This document shows, piece by piece, positions 1 through 7,565 of a stretch of 33,246 bases of DNA. This DNA comes from Bacillus pseudomycoides (lineage in GTDB: Bacteria > Bacillota > Bacilli > Bacillales > Bacillaceae_G), in assembly GCF_002551005.1 (NCBI RefSeq), contig NZ_NVOY01000004.1, positions 350,995-384,240 of the forward strand. Reading direction: 5' to 3'. Made by a program: the position numbers and the translations under genes. Position 1 is the first letter of the stretch. Every line of letters begins with the position of its first letter. The notes beneath the pieces are model-generated. The model was not told the DNA's origin. It searched no databases and saw only the letters and a program-made list of their open reading frames with translations.

Positions 1-109
1 GGGGTTTTCTTCATCCCCCACTGATTATCAGCCCTCACCAATCGGGCTTTTGCGGGCAGTTTTCTCCCCCGTGTTCCCCCCACTTTACTGCCCACGAATA
101 GCGGGATAA
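1..109. repeat. dispersed intergenic repeat, family I, copy 1 (cut by window edge)
   Basis: This stretch holds the right part of a G-run/C-run hairpin (GGGG...TCCCCCACTGAT), then CCAATCGGGCTTTT and a final GCGGGATAAAA. The same ordered blocks occur at 12800-12962 and, more diverged, at 29190-29260. It lies between genes and encodes nothing convincing. It resembles the small dispersed (bcr-type) repeats of the B. cereus group, but I cannot assign a numbered family. Confidence 0.6.
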
Positions 110-165
110 AACAAAAAATACCCTGTTTTTTCTTACCCAAAGGATAAAACAGGGTATTTTTTGTT
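110..165. terminator. strong bidirectional terminator hairpin
   Basis: A perfect 20-bp inverted repeat has arms at 110-129 and 146-165, a 16-nt loop, and A/T-rich outer ends that give a U-tract in either direction. It lies just downstream of the minus-strand gene ending at 203, which it probably terminates. Confidence 0.85.
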
Positions 166-202
166 CAAAAGCAGACTCATTATTTACATGTTTCATTATT
201 TA

Positions 203-433
203 TTAATACCTATTTTTCTTTCCACCACAGTTACAACCTTTTTTCTTCACATATCCTTTCTGTTCCAGTTTCTGCCATTCTTGCTGCTCTTGTTGTTGCT
301 CTTCCTGCTGTCCTTGTTGTTGCTCTTCCTGCTGCCCTTGTTGTTGCTCTTCCTGCTGCCCTTGTTGCTGTTGCTGCATTTGATACCAATATTGAAGATT
401 ATTATATGGATTTGGTTGCTGATACTTCGCCAT
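203..433 (-). CDS. small Gln/Glu-rich protein, probable spore-surface component
   Basis: A 76-residue protein. I chose the ATG at 433 because GAGGAG lies 9 nt upstream of it; the ATG three codons earlier overlaps that site. Residues about 20-48 are three copies of GQQEEQQQ, encoded by three near-identical 24-bp units at 290-361. The tail is basic with two cysteines and ends CNCGGKKNRY. I do not recognise a named family. A well-formed sigma-K-like promoter upstream (468-495 minus) and the neighbouring coat genes suggest a late-sporulation coat or exosporium protein. Its tandem repeats should make length vary among strains. Function is inferred only from context and composition. Confidence 0.75.
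   Translation of the reverse strand: MAKYQQPNPYNNLQYWYQMQQQQQGQQEEQQQGQQEEQQQGQQEEQQQEQQEWQKLEQKGYVKKKGCNCGGKKNRY
290..361. repeat. 24-bp tandem repeat, 3 units, inside CDS
   Basis: Units at 290-313, 314-337 and 338-361 share TTGTTGTTGCTCTTCCTGCT and differ by one T/C substitution. The period is a multiple of three, so a change in copy number keeps the reading frame. A partial fourth unit follows at 362. Confidence 0.85.
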
Positions 434-467
434 GGCAAACATCTCCTCTATTTTTCAACGCTCTCTT

Positions 468-495
468 TACTATATGAACAACCTTTTTGTTTCGT
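468..495 (-). promoter_or_regulatory. sigma-K-like promoter for the Gln-rich gene
   Basis: Read on the minus strand this is AC (495-494), 17 nt, then CATATAGTA (476-468). It fits the sigma-K form AC-N16/17-CATANNNTA and lies about 35 nt before the start codon at 433. Confidence 0.6.
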
Positions 496-506
496 GCCTT
501 CATTTC

Positions 507-875
507 TCACTCATTCAGCCATCGAATTACAATCGTTTCAATAATCGCTGCAGCCCCAGCAACTGCTAACAACAAAATAATAGGCTCTGCTACTTTCGGA
601 ATCCATTCATAACATAAAAGCAATAGAGCGCTCATCCATATCCCTGTACACCAATAGCAACTTAACAATTCCCCAATAAATTTACGTAAACCTGCTTCTT
701 TTATTTTCATATACGTTGAAACTGAACCATCCTCTTCTGTAATCTGTATTTCTTCAATAAAAGGCGCACGTATAAAAGATGTAATCTTATCAAAGACCAA
801 AAGGCGTGTTAACCGAAATACTGCACACGAAAAAATAAAAAACATAAGCCAACTCTCAAAAAACAAGTTCCCCAT
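507..875 (-). CDS. yjcA: YjcA-like DUF1360 membrane protein
   Basis: A 122-residue membrane protein: an N-terminal hydrophobic segment (about 4-22), a central polar loop, a CYWCTG motif at about residues 73-78, and two C-terminal hydrophobic segments (about 78-90 and 95-115). The length and the C-x-W-C-T-G motif match DUF1360 proteins, typified by B. subtilis YjcA, which sits beside the cotVWXYZ genes. The same neighbourhood is present here, with a CotZ-like gene and CotO next to it. The molecular role of the family is unknown; sporulation membrane localisation is inferred from context. It is separated by about 70 nt from the Gln-rich gene, which appears to have its own promoter. Confidence 0.8.
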   Translation of the reverse strand: MGNLFFESWLMFFIFSCAVFRLTRLLVFDKITSFIRAPFIEEIQITEEDGSVSTYMKIKEAGLRKFIGELLSCYWCTGIWMSALLLLCYEWIPKVAEPIILLLAVAGAAAIIETIVIRWLNE

Positions 876-1001
876 CCCCTTTTCTTTTCAGATAAATACA
901 GGCTTATCCTTTGAAAAAAACAACTTGAGAGCAGTAACCGATTTACCTCGCATTCAATATTCTATTAGTGTAATCAAAACTTATGATAAGGAGTGAAAAG
1001 A

Positions 1002-1451
1002 ATGGGTAACAATGATGACAAGAAGGGAATTACCATCAATTGCGTATGTGATGTTGTAAACTTCATCAATGAATTACAAGATTGTGCAACAAGCACATGC
1101 CCAACAGGTTGCGATGTTCCATTCCTAGGTGCACATCAAGGTTCGAGACTTGCAAATACGCGCCCATTTATTTTATTTACTAGTGAAGGGGATCCATTAA
1201 AAGTATTTATTCCTTCTACTAATACTACAGATTGTACTACGTTGATTCTTCGCGTAGAAAGTGTAGACGATTGCTGTGCAGTATTACGTGGATTAGAAGT
1301 ACAAAATGTACCACCTGATCAAAATCCAGTTTGTTACTTCTTAAATACCCCTACTGCTACATTACAAGCAACAAATTCTGTTATAACTCTCGACTTAAAT
1401 TGTTTCTGTGCAATTCAATGCTTACGCGATGTACACGTTGCAGGCGTATAA
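1002..1451 (+). CDS. ExsY/CotY/CotZ-family cysteine-rich spore coat/exosporium protein
   Basis: A 149-residue protein in the family that self-assembles into the cysteine-crosslinked basal layer of the exosporium. Diagnostic segments are VNFINELQDC, VPFLGAHQ, ANTRPFILFT, RVESVDDCCAVLR and the C-terminal DLNCFCAIQCLRDV. The ATG at 1002 has AAGGAG 8 nt upstream; the in-frame GTG at 993 falls directly after that site and is less likely. As I recall the canonical ExsY and CotY N-termini, the usual His/Cys-rich start is absent here and replaced by MGNNDDKKG. It therefore looks like a third paralogue rather than ExsY or CotY themselves. It lies convergent with CotO and ends at a strong hairpin, so it is probably monocistronic. 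Confidence 0.9.
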   Translation: MGNNDDKKGITINCVCDVVNFINELQDCATSTCPTGCDVPFLGAHQGSRLANTRPFILFTSEGDPLKVFIPSTNTTDCTTLILRVESVDDCCAVLRGLEVQNVPPDQNPVCYFLNTPTATLQATNSVITLDLNCFCAIQCLRDVHVAGV

Positions 1452-1473
1452 TATGTAAACCTAAAAACTATTG

Positions 1474-1499
1474 AGGTGGTAGGAATCCTACCACCTTTT
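1474..1499. terminator. terminator between convergent CotZ-like and cotO genes
   Basis: A 10-bp perfect stem (1474-1483 with 1487-1496) has a 3-nt loop and is followed by TTT on the plus strand. A-rich sequence on the other side allows termination in both directions. Confidence 0.85.
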
Positions 1500-1504
1500 C
1501 CACA

Positions 1505-2035
1505 TTATAGCCCCATTATGCGAATCGACATGATCTCTTCTATACCTAAACTAAAGTTTCCAATTTGGTTCGGTACCACCATTTGAAGCACCCCGTTTTC
1601 ATAAGAAGAAACAACTCCTACATAAGAAGATTTTTCTGTTTTCACTATACATTTCACACCTGGTATATAATGCGGTCGATTTAACAAGAAATATATTTTC
1701 TCTTCAATATTCATATCTCCAAATGCTTTATTCTGCCATGTGTTGCTTGCAGATTCTGCATATTGCTCATCGTTTTGCTCTTGTTCATCACTTTGCTCTT
1801 GTTCATTTCCTTCTTCTATGTCCGTTTGCTCGTTATATTGCTCACCAGCGTTTATCTCTTCTAAAATAGGTTCATCATTTTCATTGTGATCCATTTCATT
1901 CGCCTGTGTTTCCTTAATTTGTCTTGACTGTCTCACAATTACACTCCGCTGCACATGCTGAAGCTTATATAAATCCAAATGTTGAATATATAATAACGGT
2001 TTATTTTTCCCTTTTTTTATTTGTTTCCCCGCCAT
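1505..2035 (-). CDS. cotO: spore coat protein CotO
   Basis: A 176-residue protein. It has a basic N-terminus (KQIKKGKNKP, then LLYIQHLDLYKLQ), a long acidic low-complexity middle rich in Asp, Glu, Gln and Asn (about 45-95), and a folded C-terminal part (about 103-176). The C-terminal part has small beta-barrel-like spacing: PGVKCIVKT, SYVGVVSSY, LQMVV, EEIMSIRIM. This pattern matches CotO (YjbX in B. subtilis), a morphogenetic coat protein adjacent to cotZ. In the B. cereus group CotO helps link coat and exosporium. The acidic linker is probably the variable part. A downstream hairpin is shared with the convergent CotZ-like gene. Confidence 0.85.
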   Translation of the reverse strand: MAGKQIKKGKNKPLLYIQHLDLYKLQHVQRSVIVRQSRQIKETQANEMDHNENDEPILEEINAGEQYNEQTDIEEGNEQEQSDEQEQNDEQYAESASNTWQNKAFGDMNIEEKIYFLLNRPHYIPGVKCIVKTEKSSYVGVVSSYENGVLQMVVPNQIGNFSLGIEEIMSIRIMGL

Positions 2036-2175
2036 CTCTGATCCCCCTTTTTACTGAAACATACGTTATTACAGTTATATTCATATAAGGCAGAGAAGTT
2101 TCATAAAAAATCACTTCTTTATCTATGTATATAAGGTATTTTCTTTATTTCTTTAAAATTAGGAGTTGGTCTGTA

Positions 2176-2229
2176 ACCATTTTTCACTTTTCTTCATTAA
2201 ATAGAATTAGAATGTACAAGGTATGAAAA
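2176..2229 (+). promoter_or_regulatory. sigma-K-like promoter with relic of an exsF-type gene leader
   Basis: AC at 2176, 17 nt, then CATTAAATA at 2195-2203, followed by leader sequence running to GAAAAT at 2229. From 2195 the sequence is nearly the same as 31161-31197, immediately before the ExsF-like gene, but no matching coding sequence follows here. It may be an upstream promoter for the gene at 2382 or the remnant of a deleted gene. Confidence 0.5.
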
Positions 2230-2311
2230 TTACAGTTCACCCCTTGTATATAACAGGAAAAAGATTCTTTTCCTTAATCTAGAAATATCCCATTTAGACA
2301 GATAACCCAGT

Positions 2312-2339
2312 ACCATTCCTTTTTATCATTCATAAAATA
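2312..2339 (+). promoter_or_regulatory. sigma-K-like promoter of the BclB-like gene
   Basis: AC at 2312-2313, 17-nt spacer, CATAAAATA at 2331-2339. This is an exact fit to CATANNNTA with the preferred spacing. It places the transcript start about 35 nt before the TTG start codon. Confidence 0.65.
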
Positions 2340-2381
2340 TATTGAAACAACTATTTTTTTAAAAGATAAGGAGGATTTAAC

Positions 2382-3005
2382 TTGGGTAATTCTAATAACA
2401 AGAGATGCATACCGATTCAGTGTGCATTTCCTATAGAAATTGGGCCAACTGGACCGACTGGGCCGACTGGACCTTCTTCTATCATTCCATTCGCATCAGG
2501 TGGTCCCGCTGTACTGACTACTCTTGCTAATGGGTTACTTGGCACAGGAAGTCTCATTGGATTTGGATCTTTTGTTCCTGGTGTAAGTATTTTAGGAGCT
2601 GATCCAAATACTAACCTAACTCTACCACTCGCAGGGATAGCCAATGAAGCATTTGTAGTTCCACGTAACGGAACAATCACATCAGTCTACGCACACCTTT
2701 CTGCTATAGCAATTCTCAACCTTGGTATTAATAGTAGCGCAACAGTTCGAGCACAAGTATATAGAAATACAAACCCTAACGATAACACCTTCGATGCAAT
2801 TCCTTCTACTCTCGTCACTTTAAATCCAAACATTACAGGAGCAATTGGAACCTTCCAAAATCTCTTTAATTCTGTTACTGGATTGACTGCATCTGTAAAC
2901 GCTGGCGATCGTTTAGTAATGGTATTTACTGTAACTGCATCTGGCGTAACGGCCATTGTTACCGCGACAGGTTATGCAAGTGCTGGCATTACAATTGACT
3001 ACTAA
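2382..3005 (+). CDS. short collagen-like exosporium protein with BclB-type C-terminal domain
   Basis: A 207-residue protein starting at TTG, with AAGGAGG 7 nt upstream and no suitable ATG. The N-terminus (MGNSNNKRCIPIQCAFPIEI) leads into only three Gly-Pro-Thr triplets (21-29) and a final GP. The remaining about 175 residues match the BclB C-terminal domain: SSIIPFASGGPAVLTTL, GTGSLIGFG, FVVPRNGTITSVYAHLS, and the terminal TGYASAGITI. BclB is a B. cereus-group exosporium glycoprotein whose domain normally follows a much longer collagen stalk. Here the stalk is reduced to a stub, so the domain would sit close to the spore surface. The threonines in the triplets are possible glycan acceptors. 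It has its own promoter and terminator. Confidence 0.88.
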   Translation: MGNSNNKRCIPIQCAFPIEIGPTGPTGPTGPSSIIPFASGGPAVLTTLANGLLGTGSLIGFGSFVPGVSILGADPNTNLTLPLAGIANEAFVVPRNGTITSVYAHLSAIAILNLGINSSATVRAQVYRNTNPNDNTFDAIPSTLVTLNPNITGAIGTFQNLFNSVTGLTASVNAGDRLVMVFTVTASGVTAIVTATGYASAGITIDY

Positions 3006-3022
3006 AGCTATAACGTCTCAAC

Positions 3023-3066
3023 AAAAACAGGCTGTGGAAAATCCTTCTCCACAGCCTGTTTTTATT
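3023..3066 (+). terminator. terminator of the BclB-like gene
   Basis: A 16-bp perfect stem (3023-3038 with 3048-3063) ends in a T-run TTTTTATTTTT, directly after the stop codon. Confidence 0.9.
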
Positions 3067-3199
3067 TTTAAGCCTTTTCTATCTTTCAATACTAATCATG
3101 AACATGAGGATGTAACAGAATAAGTGCTCATTTCACAATATTACAGAAGCATGAAATAAATTATATATACATTTTAATTTTCCAACACGTAATTCAATG

Positions 3200-3350
3200 C
3201 CATGCAAAAGACAATACGCTCTGTACTCACTTTCTCCCTTTGTTTTAAATCTAACATGTAGTTGAAAAAGGCCCTGACTATTTCTATGCACGGCCAGTTA
3301 CTCCCATCCCCCTCAAAAAATGAGGTTTATGTCGTTTTTTAACTTATATA
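3200..3350. repeat. dispersed intergenic repeat, family II, copy A
   Basis: This aligns end to end with 7566-7725 in the same orientation at roughly 70% identity by eye. Shared blocks are TTTGTTTTAAA, GAAAAAGG, TTCTATGCA.GGCCAGTT and TTTATGTC.TTTTTT. The two copies bracket the minus-strand cassette 3361-7484. It contains no convincing ORF and probably belongs to a B. cereus-group small repeat family; the name is uncertain. Confidence 0.7.
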
Positions 3351-3360
3351 TCCAAACCTT

Positions 3361-4275
3361 TTATACTTTCTTGAAAAAGGAAATTGTTTCTTCTAATCCT
3401 TGAAATAATGAAAATTCTGGTTGCCAAATTAAATTTCCCCTCGCATTATCGTTTAATAAATAACTATGAACAATATCTCCTCGTCTTTTATCTTTATATA
3501 TTTGTGTCTCTTTTCTTTTCATTAAACTGCAGATTACGCTGATTAGTTCGTTAACTGAAGTTTGCTGATTAGAACTAATATTACAGATCTGATTATCTGC
3601 ATTCGTGAGAGCTAAAAAGTTGGCATGTGCCACATCTTTAACAAAAATAAAATCTCTTGTCTGCTTACCATCACCATATATAATTGGATTAACGTCCTTT
3701 AATAGACGGTCAATAAAAATAGAAATTACTCCCGCTTCGCCATCTGCAGTTTGCCTTGCACCATAAACATTGGAATATCTAAGAATTGTATATTTTAAAC
3801 CATAAAGTTTTGCAAATAATTGAATATAAGTCTCACTAGTCAATTTCGATAAACCATAAAAGGATATAGGACTAAGCTGATGGTTCTCATCAATAGGTAA
3901 ATATTTTGGGTCGCCATATACAGCAGCAGTTGAGGCATAAATAATTTTTTTTACATTATATTTGATACAAGATTGCAAGATATTTATAGTAGCCATCACA
4001 TTTTCACTACAATCGTAAAATGGCTGCTTCACAGATTGCTGTACAGACACTTGCGCCGCTTGATGTATTACAAAATCCGGTTTTTCAATCATGAAAATTT
4101 TATCAATATTCGGATCTCGTATATCAAAATAGTAGAAAGTAGCTTGAGGTGGCATATTCTTCTTATACCCTGTAGTTAAATTGTCAACAACCACTGTCTC
4201 CACATTGTTTTCCAACAATGATTCAACAATATGTGAACCAATAAAACCCGCTCCGCCTGTAACTAAAACTTTCAA
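3361..4275 (-). CDS. NAD-dependent nucleotide-sugar epimerase/dehydratase (GalE-like extended SDR)
   Basis: A 304-residue extended short-chain dehydrogenase. It has the Rossmann glycine motif TGGAGFIGSH (6-15), D31 binding the NAD ribose, the catalytic S/T in YASTAAVYG (113-121), the YxxxK pair Y140/K144, and GDGKQTRDFIFVKDVA (201-216) in the sugar-nucleotide half. This fits UDP-sugar 4-epimerases such as GalE or the related UDP-GlcNAc epimerases, or a dehydratase; the exact substrate cannot be read from sequence. It is the last gene of a four-gene minus-strand cassette, starting 4 nt after the stop of the upstream glycosyltransferase, so co-translation is likely. The probable role is supplying an activated sugar for the spore glycan. 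Confidence 0.88.
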   Translation of the reverse strand: MKVLVTGGAGFIGSHIVESLLENNVETVVVDNLTTGYKKNMPPQATFYYFDIRDPNIDKIFMIEKPDFVIHQAAQVSVQQSVKQPFYDCSENVMATINILQSCIKYNVKKIIYASTAAVYGDPKYLPIDENHQLSPISFYGLSKLTSETYIQLFAKLYGLKYTILRYSNVYGARQTADGEAGVISIFIDRLLKDVNPIIYGDGKQTRDFIFVKDVAHANFLALTNADNQICNISSNQQTSVNELISVICSLMKRKETQIYKDKRRGDIVHSYLLNDNARGNLIWQPEFSLFQGLEETISFFKKV

Positions 4276-4279
4276 ATGG

Positions 4280-5215
4280 TTATCCTCCTTTTAATATTTC
4301 ATGAATCATCTCTTTTAGTTGTTGAGCCCGTTGAGTAGTTGCATGCTTTTCTCGTACAAGTTCAAATCCATTCTTACTAATTTCTTCTCGTTCTTCGTCA
4401 TGTGCTAAATAATAATCTGCCTTTTCCATAAAATTATTTTCATCTATTTCAACAAAATGCACCCCTGGCTTTAAACCTAAATCTAAAATCTCATCTGAAC
4501 TTGGGGCGAGTAATAAAGTGTTACATGCTAGTACCTCAAAGTATTTTAGAATTGTATATCCATATATTGAATTACAAGTAAAAAATAACTTCGCTCTATT
4601 TATTTCCTTTGCATAACTTTCGCGAACAAATACATTTTGAAATTCTTCATTATCAATATTTCTATAGCCTGGATGTCCATGATAGACAAAATTAGCTTCA
4701 TTTTTATAAGTTTCAAGGATTTTACATCTTAGAGGATAATAATAAGGAATAACTGCCCCCATTAATAGCATATCAATGTCTTTTGTTTGGCCATAGTCCT
4801 TAAAGATTTCAGTATTGATATGATGAGGAAACCATCTGATTTTATCAGAAAAGTCAGGATAAAATTTATGAAAAGCATCTCTGTAACATGTAAATATATA
4901 TTCAACATTTTCGCATTTTATTTCAGCATATGTTTTAGCGGGATTGTGATGTAAATCTTCTATATATATTCCATATGGAATTTTTAAATTACGAAGTCCT
5001 GTAATTTTTGGAGCATTCGCCTCTGTATCAAATAAGTAGATTAATATAAAATCAGGATTAAAACGAATCGTATTAAGAATATTAGAAATATCGCCATCTT
5101 CATTCCACACAAATAAGTTTGTGATTTTTGACAGTTCTTCTTGAAGATAAAAAGGTGCCGTGTGAATCCACTTACTGTAGTTTCTAATAATTAATAATAA
5201 GTTTATTTTTTCCAC
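4280..5215 (-). CDS. CgeB-like glycosyltransferase
   Basis: A 311-residue protein with a GT-B-like layout. The N-terminal half has IRNYSKW, PDFILIYLFD and PYGIYIEDLHHNPA. A linker (RWFPHHINTEIFKDYG) leads to a C-terminal glycosyltransferase domain. This holds HGHPGYRN, RAKLFFTCNSIYGYTILKYFEVLAC and DLGLKPGVHFVEI, ending with the E..KNGFELVREKHATTQRA segment typical of CgeB and YkvP-type proteins. CgeB affects the outermost glycan layer of B. subtilis spores. Donor and acceptor are unknown. It sits in a tight operon between a GT2 enzyme and an epimerase. A second CgeB-like protein lies at 11716-12693 and is only distantly similar. Confidence 0.85.
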   Translation of the reverse strand: MEKINLLLIIRNYSKWIHTAPFYLQEELSKITNLFVWNEDGDISNILNTIRFNPDFILIYLFDTEANAPKITGLRNLKIPYGIYIEDLHHNPAKTYAEIKCENVEYIFTCYRDAFHKFYPDFSDKIRWFPHHINTEIFKDYGQTKDIDMLLMGAVIPYYYPLRCKILETYKNEANFVYHGHPGYRNIDNEEFQNVFVRESYAKEINRAKLFFTCNSIYGYTILKYFEVLACNTLLLAPSSDEILDLGLKPGVHFVEIDENNFMEKADYYLAHDEEREEISKNGFELVREKHATTQRAQQLKEMIHEILKGG

Positions 5216-5288
5216 TTATTATCTCCACCTCATATCTATTTTTCATATACATTGCACTTTCTCCCCTTAAAATTTATGCATGATACTT

Positions 5289-6254
5289 CTATTCCCAATG
5301 TAGACGATTTGTAATCCAATAAAATACAAGAGGATGCTTTTCTGAAATACTCGTAAGCAATTGTAATGCACTACTTTTTTGATTATTGAACCACATTATT
5401 TCAAAGCGCCAGTTCACATATTTATACACTCGTATAGTTAACCACTCAGCTAATTGACTTTTATCTAACCCTAGCTCTAATGCATAAACATATAATTCTT
5501 CAAGATCTTCAATCGTTCCGTAATCACCCTTAGTTGGCATGTTAAAACTTAAACTATTTTTATGAAAACGATACACACCGACATGATCTGTAATAAACCC
5601 AATGTCACCAATTAGCATTAATTTTAAATACAAAAATAGATCTTGGCATTCTGATTTTTCCATGAAGCAGCGCATGCGAACAGCGTCTTCTCTTCTAAAT
5701 ACCGATGTTAATATACTTGTTATATGAGGATAACTACCAGTTTCATAGTTTAAAAAGTAATCAATACCTTTTGTAATCGTAGGTATATCTTGTGTAATTG
5801 GTCTTAAGTCTCCTGAATCAACATCCAAAAAATATAAATTCGCAAAAACAAGCGAAACATTTGGATTTTCTTCAAGTAAAGCTACAGCCCTACTAATATA
5901 ATTATTCTGTGTAAGGTAATCATCATGATTAATACATAATATATATTTACCATCTGCATGCTCATGAAGTAATTTTCGACCATTCACCCTCGAACCTAAA
6001 TTTACTTCATTTCGAATATATTTAACTTTCGGATTCTCCTCATACCGTTTCATCATTTCTTGTGTACCATCAGTTGAACAGTCATCAGCAACAATAATTT
6101 CTAAATTGGGATAATCTTGACGTAAAACACTATCGACAGTTTCTTTTAAATACTCTTTCATATTGTAGGCTGCAATAATAACATTCACTTTTGGCGGAAA
6201 AATGTCATGGTTTATTTCCTTATCTATTTGTTTATTACTATCTACATTGCTCAT
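5289..6254 (-). CDS. GT2-family glycosyltransferase
   Basis: A 321-residue GT-A fold enzyme. The start is ATG 6254, with AGGAAGGG 9 nt upstream; the in-frame GTG at 6260 is too close to that site. The family-2 core is clear: VNVIIAAYNMKEYLKETVDSVL (23-44), the UDP-binding ADD at 56-58 (IVADDCSTDG), and the HDD metal motif (110-112) in ILCINHDDYLTQ. A charged N-terminal extension of about 20 residues precedes the catalytic domain. There are no membrane segments, so it is probably cytoplasmic in the mother cell. It adds a sugar in the same pathway as its operon partners; the donor is unknown. Confidence 0.88.
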   Translation of the reverse strand: MSNVDSNKQIDKEINHDIFPPKVNVIIAAYNMKEYLKETVDSVLRQDYPNLEIIVADDCSTDGTQEMMKRYEENPKVKYIRNEVNLGSRVNGRKLLHEHADGKYILCINHDDYLTQNNYISRAVALLEENPNVSLVFANLYFLDVDSGDLRPITQDIPTITKGIDYFLNYETGSYPHITSILTSVFRREDAVRMRCFMEKSECQDLFLYLKLMLIGDIGFITDHVGVYRFHKNSLSFNMPTKGDYGTIEDLEELYVYALELGLDKSQLAEWLTIRVYKYVNWRFEIMWFNNQKSSALQLLTSISEKHPLVFYWITNRLHWE

Positions 6255-6293
6255 AATCACGATCCCTTCCTAAACATTTTTTCTTACTGCCTC

Positions 6294-7484
6294 CTAATTC
6301 TTTTCCTGTTCCAATTCAACTAGTTGCGGGATTGTTTTAATTATCATACAAATTTTTTCTACATCTCCAACTTGTAATTCACCGTATAACGGCAACACTA
6401 AAACTTTATTTGCTATTTCTTTCGCAATTGGTGTTTTCCCTGAATCATACTGATCTTTATAACAGATAAAATCACTTGTTAATGGCGAAAAATATTTCCT
6501 TGTAAATACGTTATACGACATTAAACGTTCATATAATTGATTACGATCTAGCCCATAGCTCGCTTCATTAACCTCTATGGAAAAATACGAATAATTATAT
6601 TGGACATTCTCCATTTCTTCTATAAAGCGAATACCTGGAATGCTTTTTAATTGATTACGATACATACTTGTTATTTTTTTTCTTCTATTCATTTCTTCAC
6701 TTATATGACGGAGATTCAAAATACCCATCGCCGCTTGAAATTCGTTCATTTTAGCATTTAAGCCCACTAAACTAATCTCTCCCGAACTTTTATATCCAAA
6801 ATTTTTATACTGATTTAATGCTTCTGATAATGTTTCATCATGATAAGTAAGTATTCCACCTTCAATAGAATGAAAAACCTTTGTTGCATGCATACTAAAC
6901 ATAGATATATCGCCGAATAAGCCAATTTCTATTCCGTCTACTTTTACACCAAAAGCATGGGCTGCATCATATATAACTTTTAATTTATATTTTTTTGCTA
7001 TTCTTTCAATTTCATAAACATCGCAAGGAGTGCCAAAAACATGTACGGGTATAATTGCCGAAGTATGTTCAGTAATTAACGATTCAATTTTTGAAACGTC
7101 TAAATTATAATCATGTTTATTTACATCACAAAATACTGGAGTTAATCCATTCATAGAAATGGCGTGGGTTGTCGAGGCAAATGTAAAAGGTGTTGTAATC
7201 ACCTCTCCTGTTAACCGCAAAGATTTAATTGCAATATCAAGTGCCATATGCCCATTTACAAATAGTGTATTCTTTTCAACACCCAAATATTTCCTTGATT
7301 CCATTTCGAATTGTTGATGTAGCAGTCCATTGTTTGTTAAATATCGATTTTCCCAAATTTGTTCTATTAAACGAGAAAACTCTTGAAAAGGAGGAAGAAA
7401 AGGAGAAGTAACATAAATGGGTTTAGAGAATTTTTTAATTTCGATAATATTCAGCCTCCTTTCATAATTTGAACGTTCATTCAT
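6294..7484 (-). CDS. DegT/DnrJ/EryC1/StrS-family PLP aminotransferase
   Basis: A 396-residue sugar aminotransferase, first gene of the four-gene cassette. The fold-type-I features are TTPFTFASTTHAI (97-109), the cofactor aspartate D173 in IYDAAHAFG, and the Schiff-base lysine K202 in FSMHATKVFHSIEGG. It should transfer an amino group from glutamate to a keto-sugar nucleotide; the substrate is not readable. The start is odd. The only ATG (7484) lacks a good ribosome-binding site. A strong AAGGAGG lies inside the frame at 7461-7455 and is followed by ATT (7448, 6 nt away) and ATC (7445, 9 nt away), but no ATG, GTG or TTG. The mature protein may begin there at IIEIKKF. It is distinct from the perosamine-synthase-like enzyme at 21068. 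Confidence 0.85.
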   Translation of the reverse strand: MNERSNYERRLNIIEIKKFSKPIYVTSPFLPPFQEFSRLIEQIWENRYLTNNGLLHQQFEMESRKYLGVEKNTLFVNGHMALDIAIKSLRLTGEVITTPFTFASTTHAISMNGLTPVFCDVNKHDYNLDVSKIESLITEHTSAIIPVHVFGTPCDVYEIERIAKKYKLKVIYDAAHAFGVKVDGIEIGLFGDISMFSMHATKVFHSIEGGILTYHDETLSEALNQYKNFGYKSSGEISLVGLNAKMNEFQAAMGILNLRHISEEMNRRKKITSMYRNQLKSIPGIRFIEEMENVQYNYSYFSIEVNEASYGLDRNQLYERLMSYNVFTRKYFSPLTSDFICYKDQYDSGKTPIAKEIANKVLVLPLYGELQVGDVEKICMIIKTIPQLVELEQEKN

Positions 7485-7565
7485 AATAGCTCTATGCCAC
7501 CACTATTATCAATTCTCCCTTTTATACATATATAAATACAAGTTGATTTTTTAACATATAAGTCG

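Noticed and set aside
161-544. 127-codon plus-strand frame rich in Leu/Phe
   Set aside because: It is the antisense of the Gln-rich gene and its 24-bp repeats; the hydrophobic composition is simply the reverse complement of Gln/Glu codons.
951-959. CATTCAATA as sigma-K -10 of the CotZ-like gene
   Set aside because: No AC at 16-17 nt upstream; the match is not better than chance in this AT-rich spacer.
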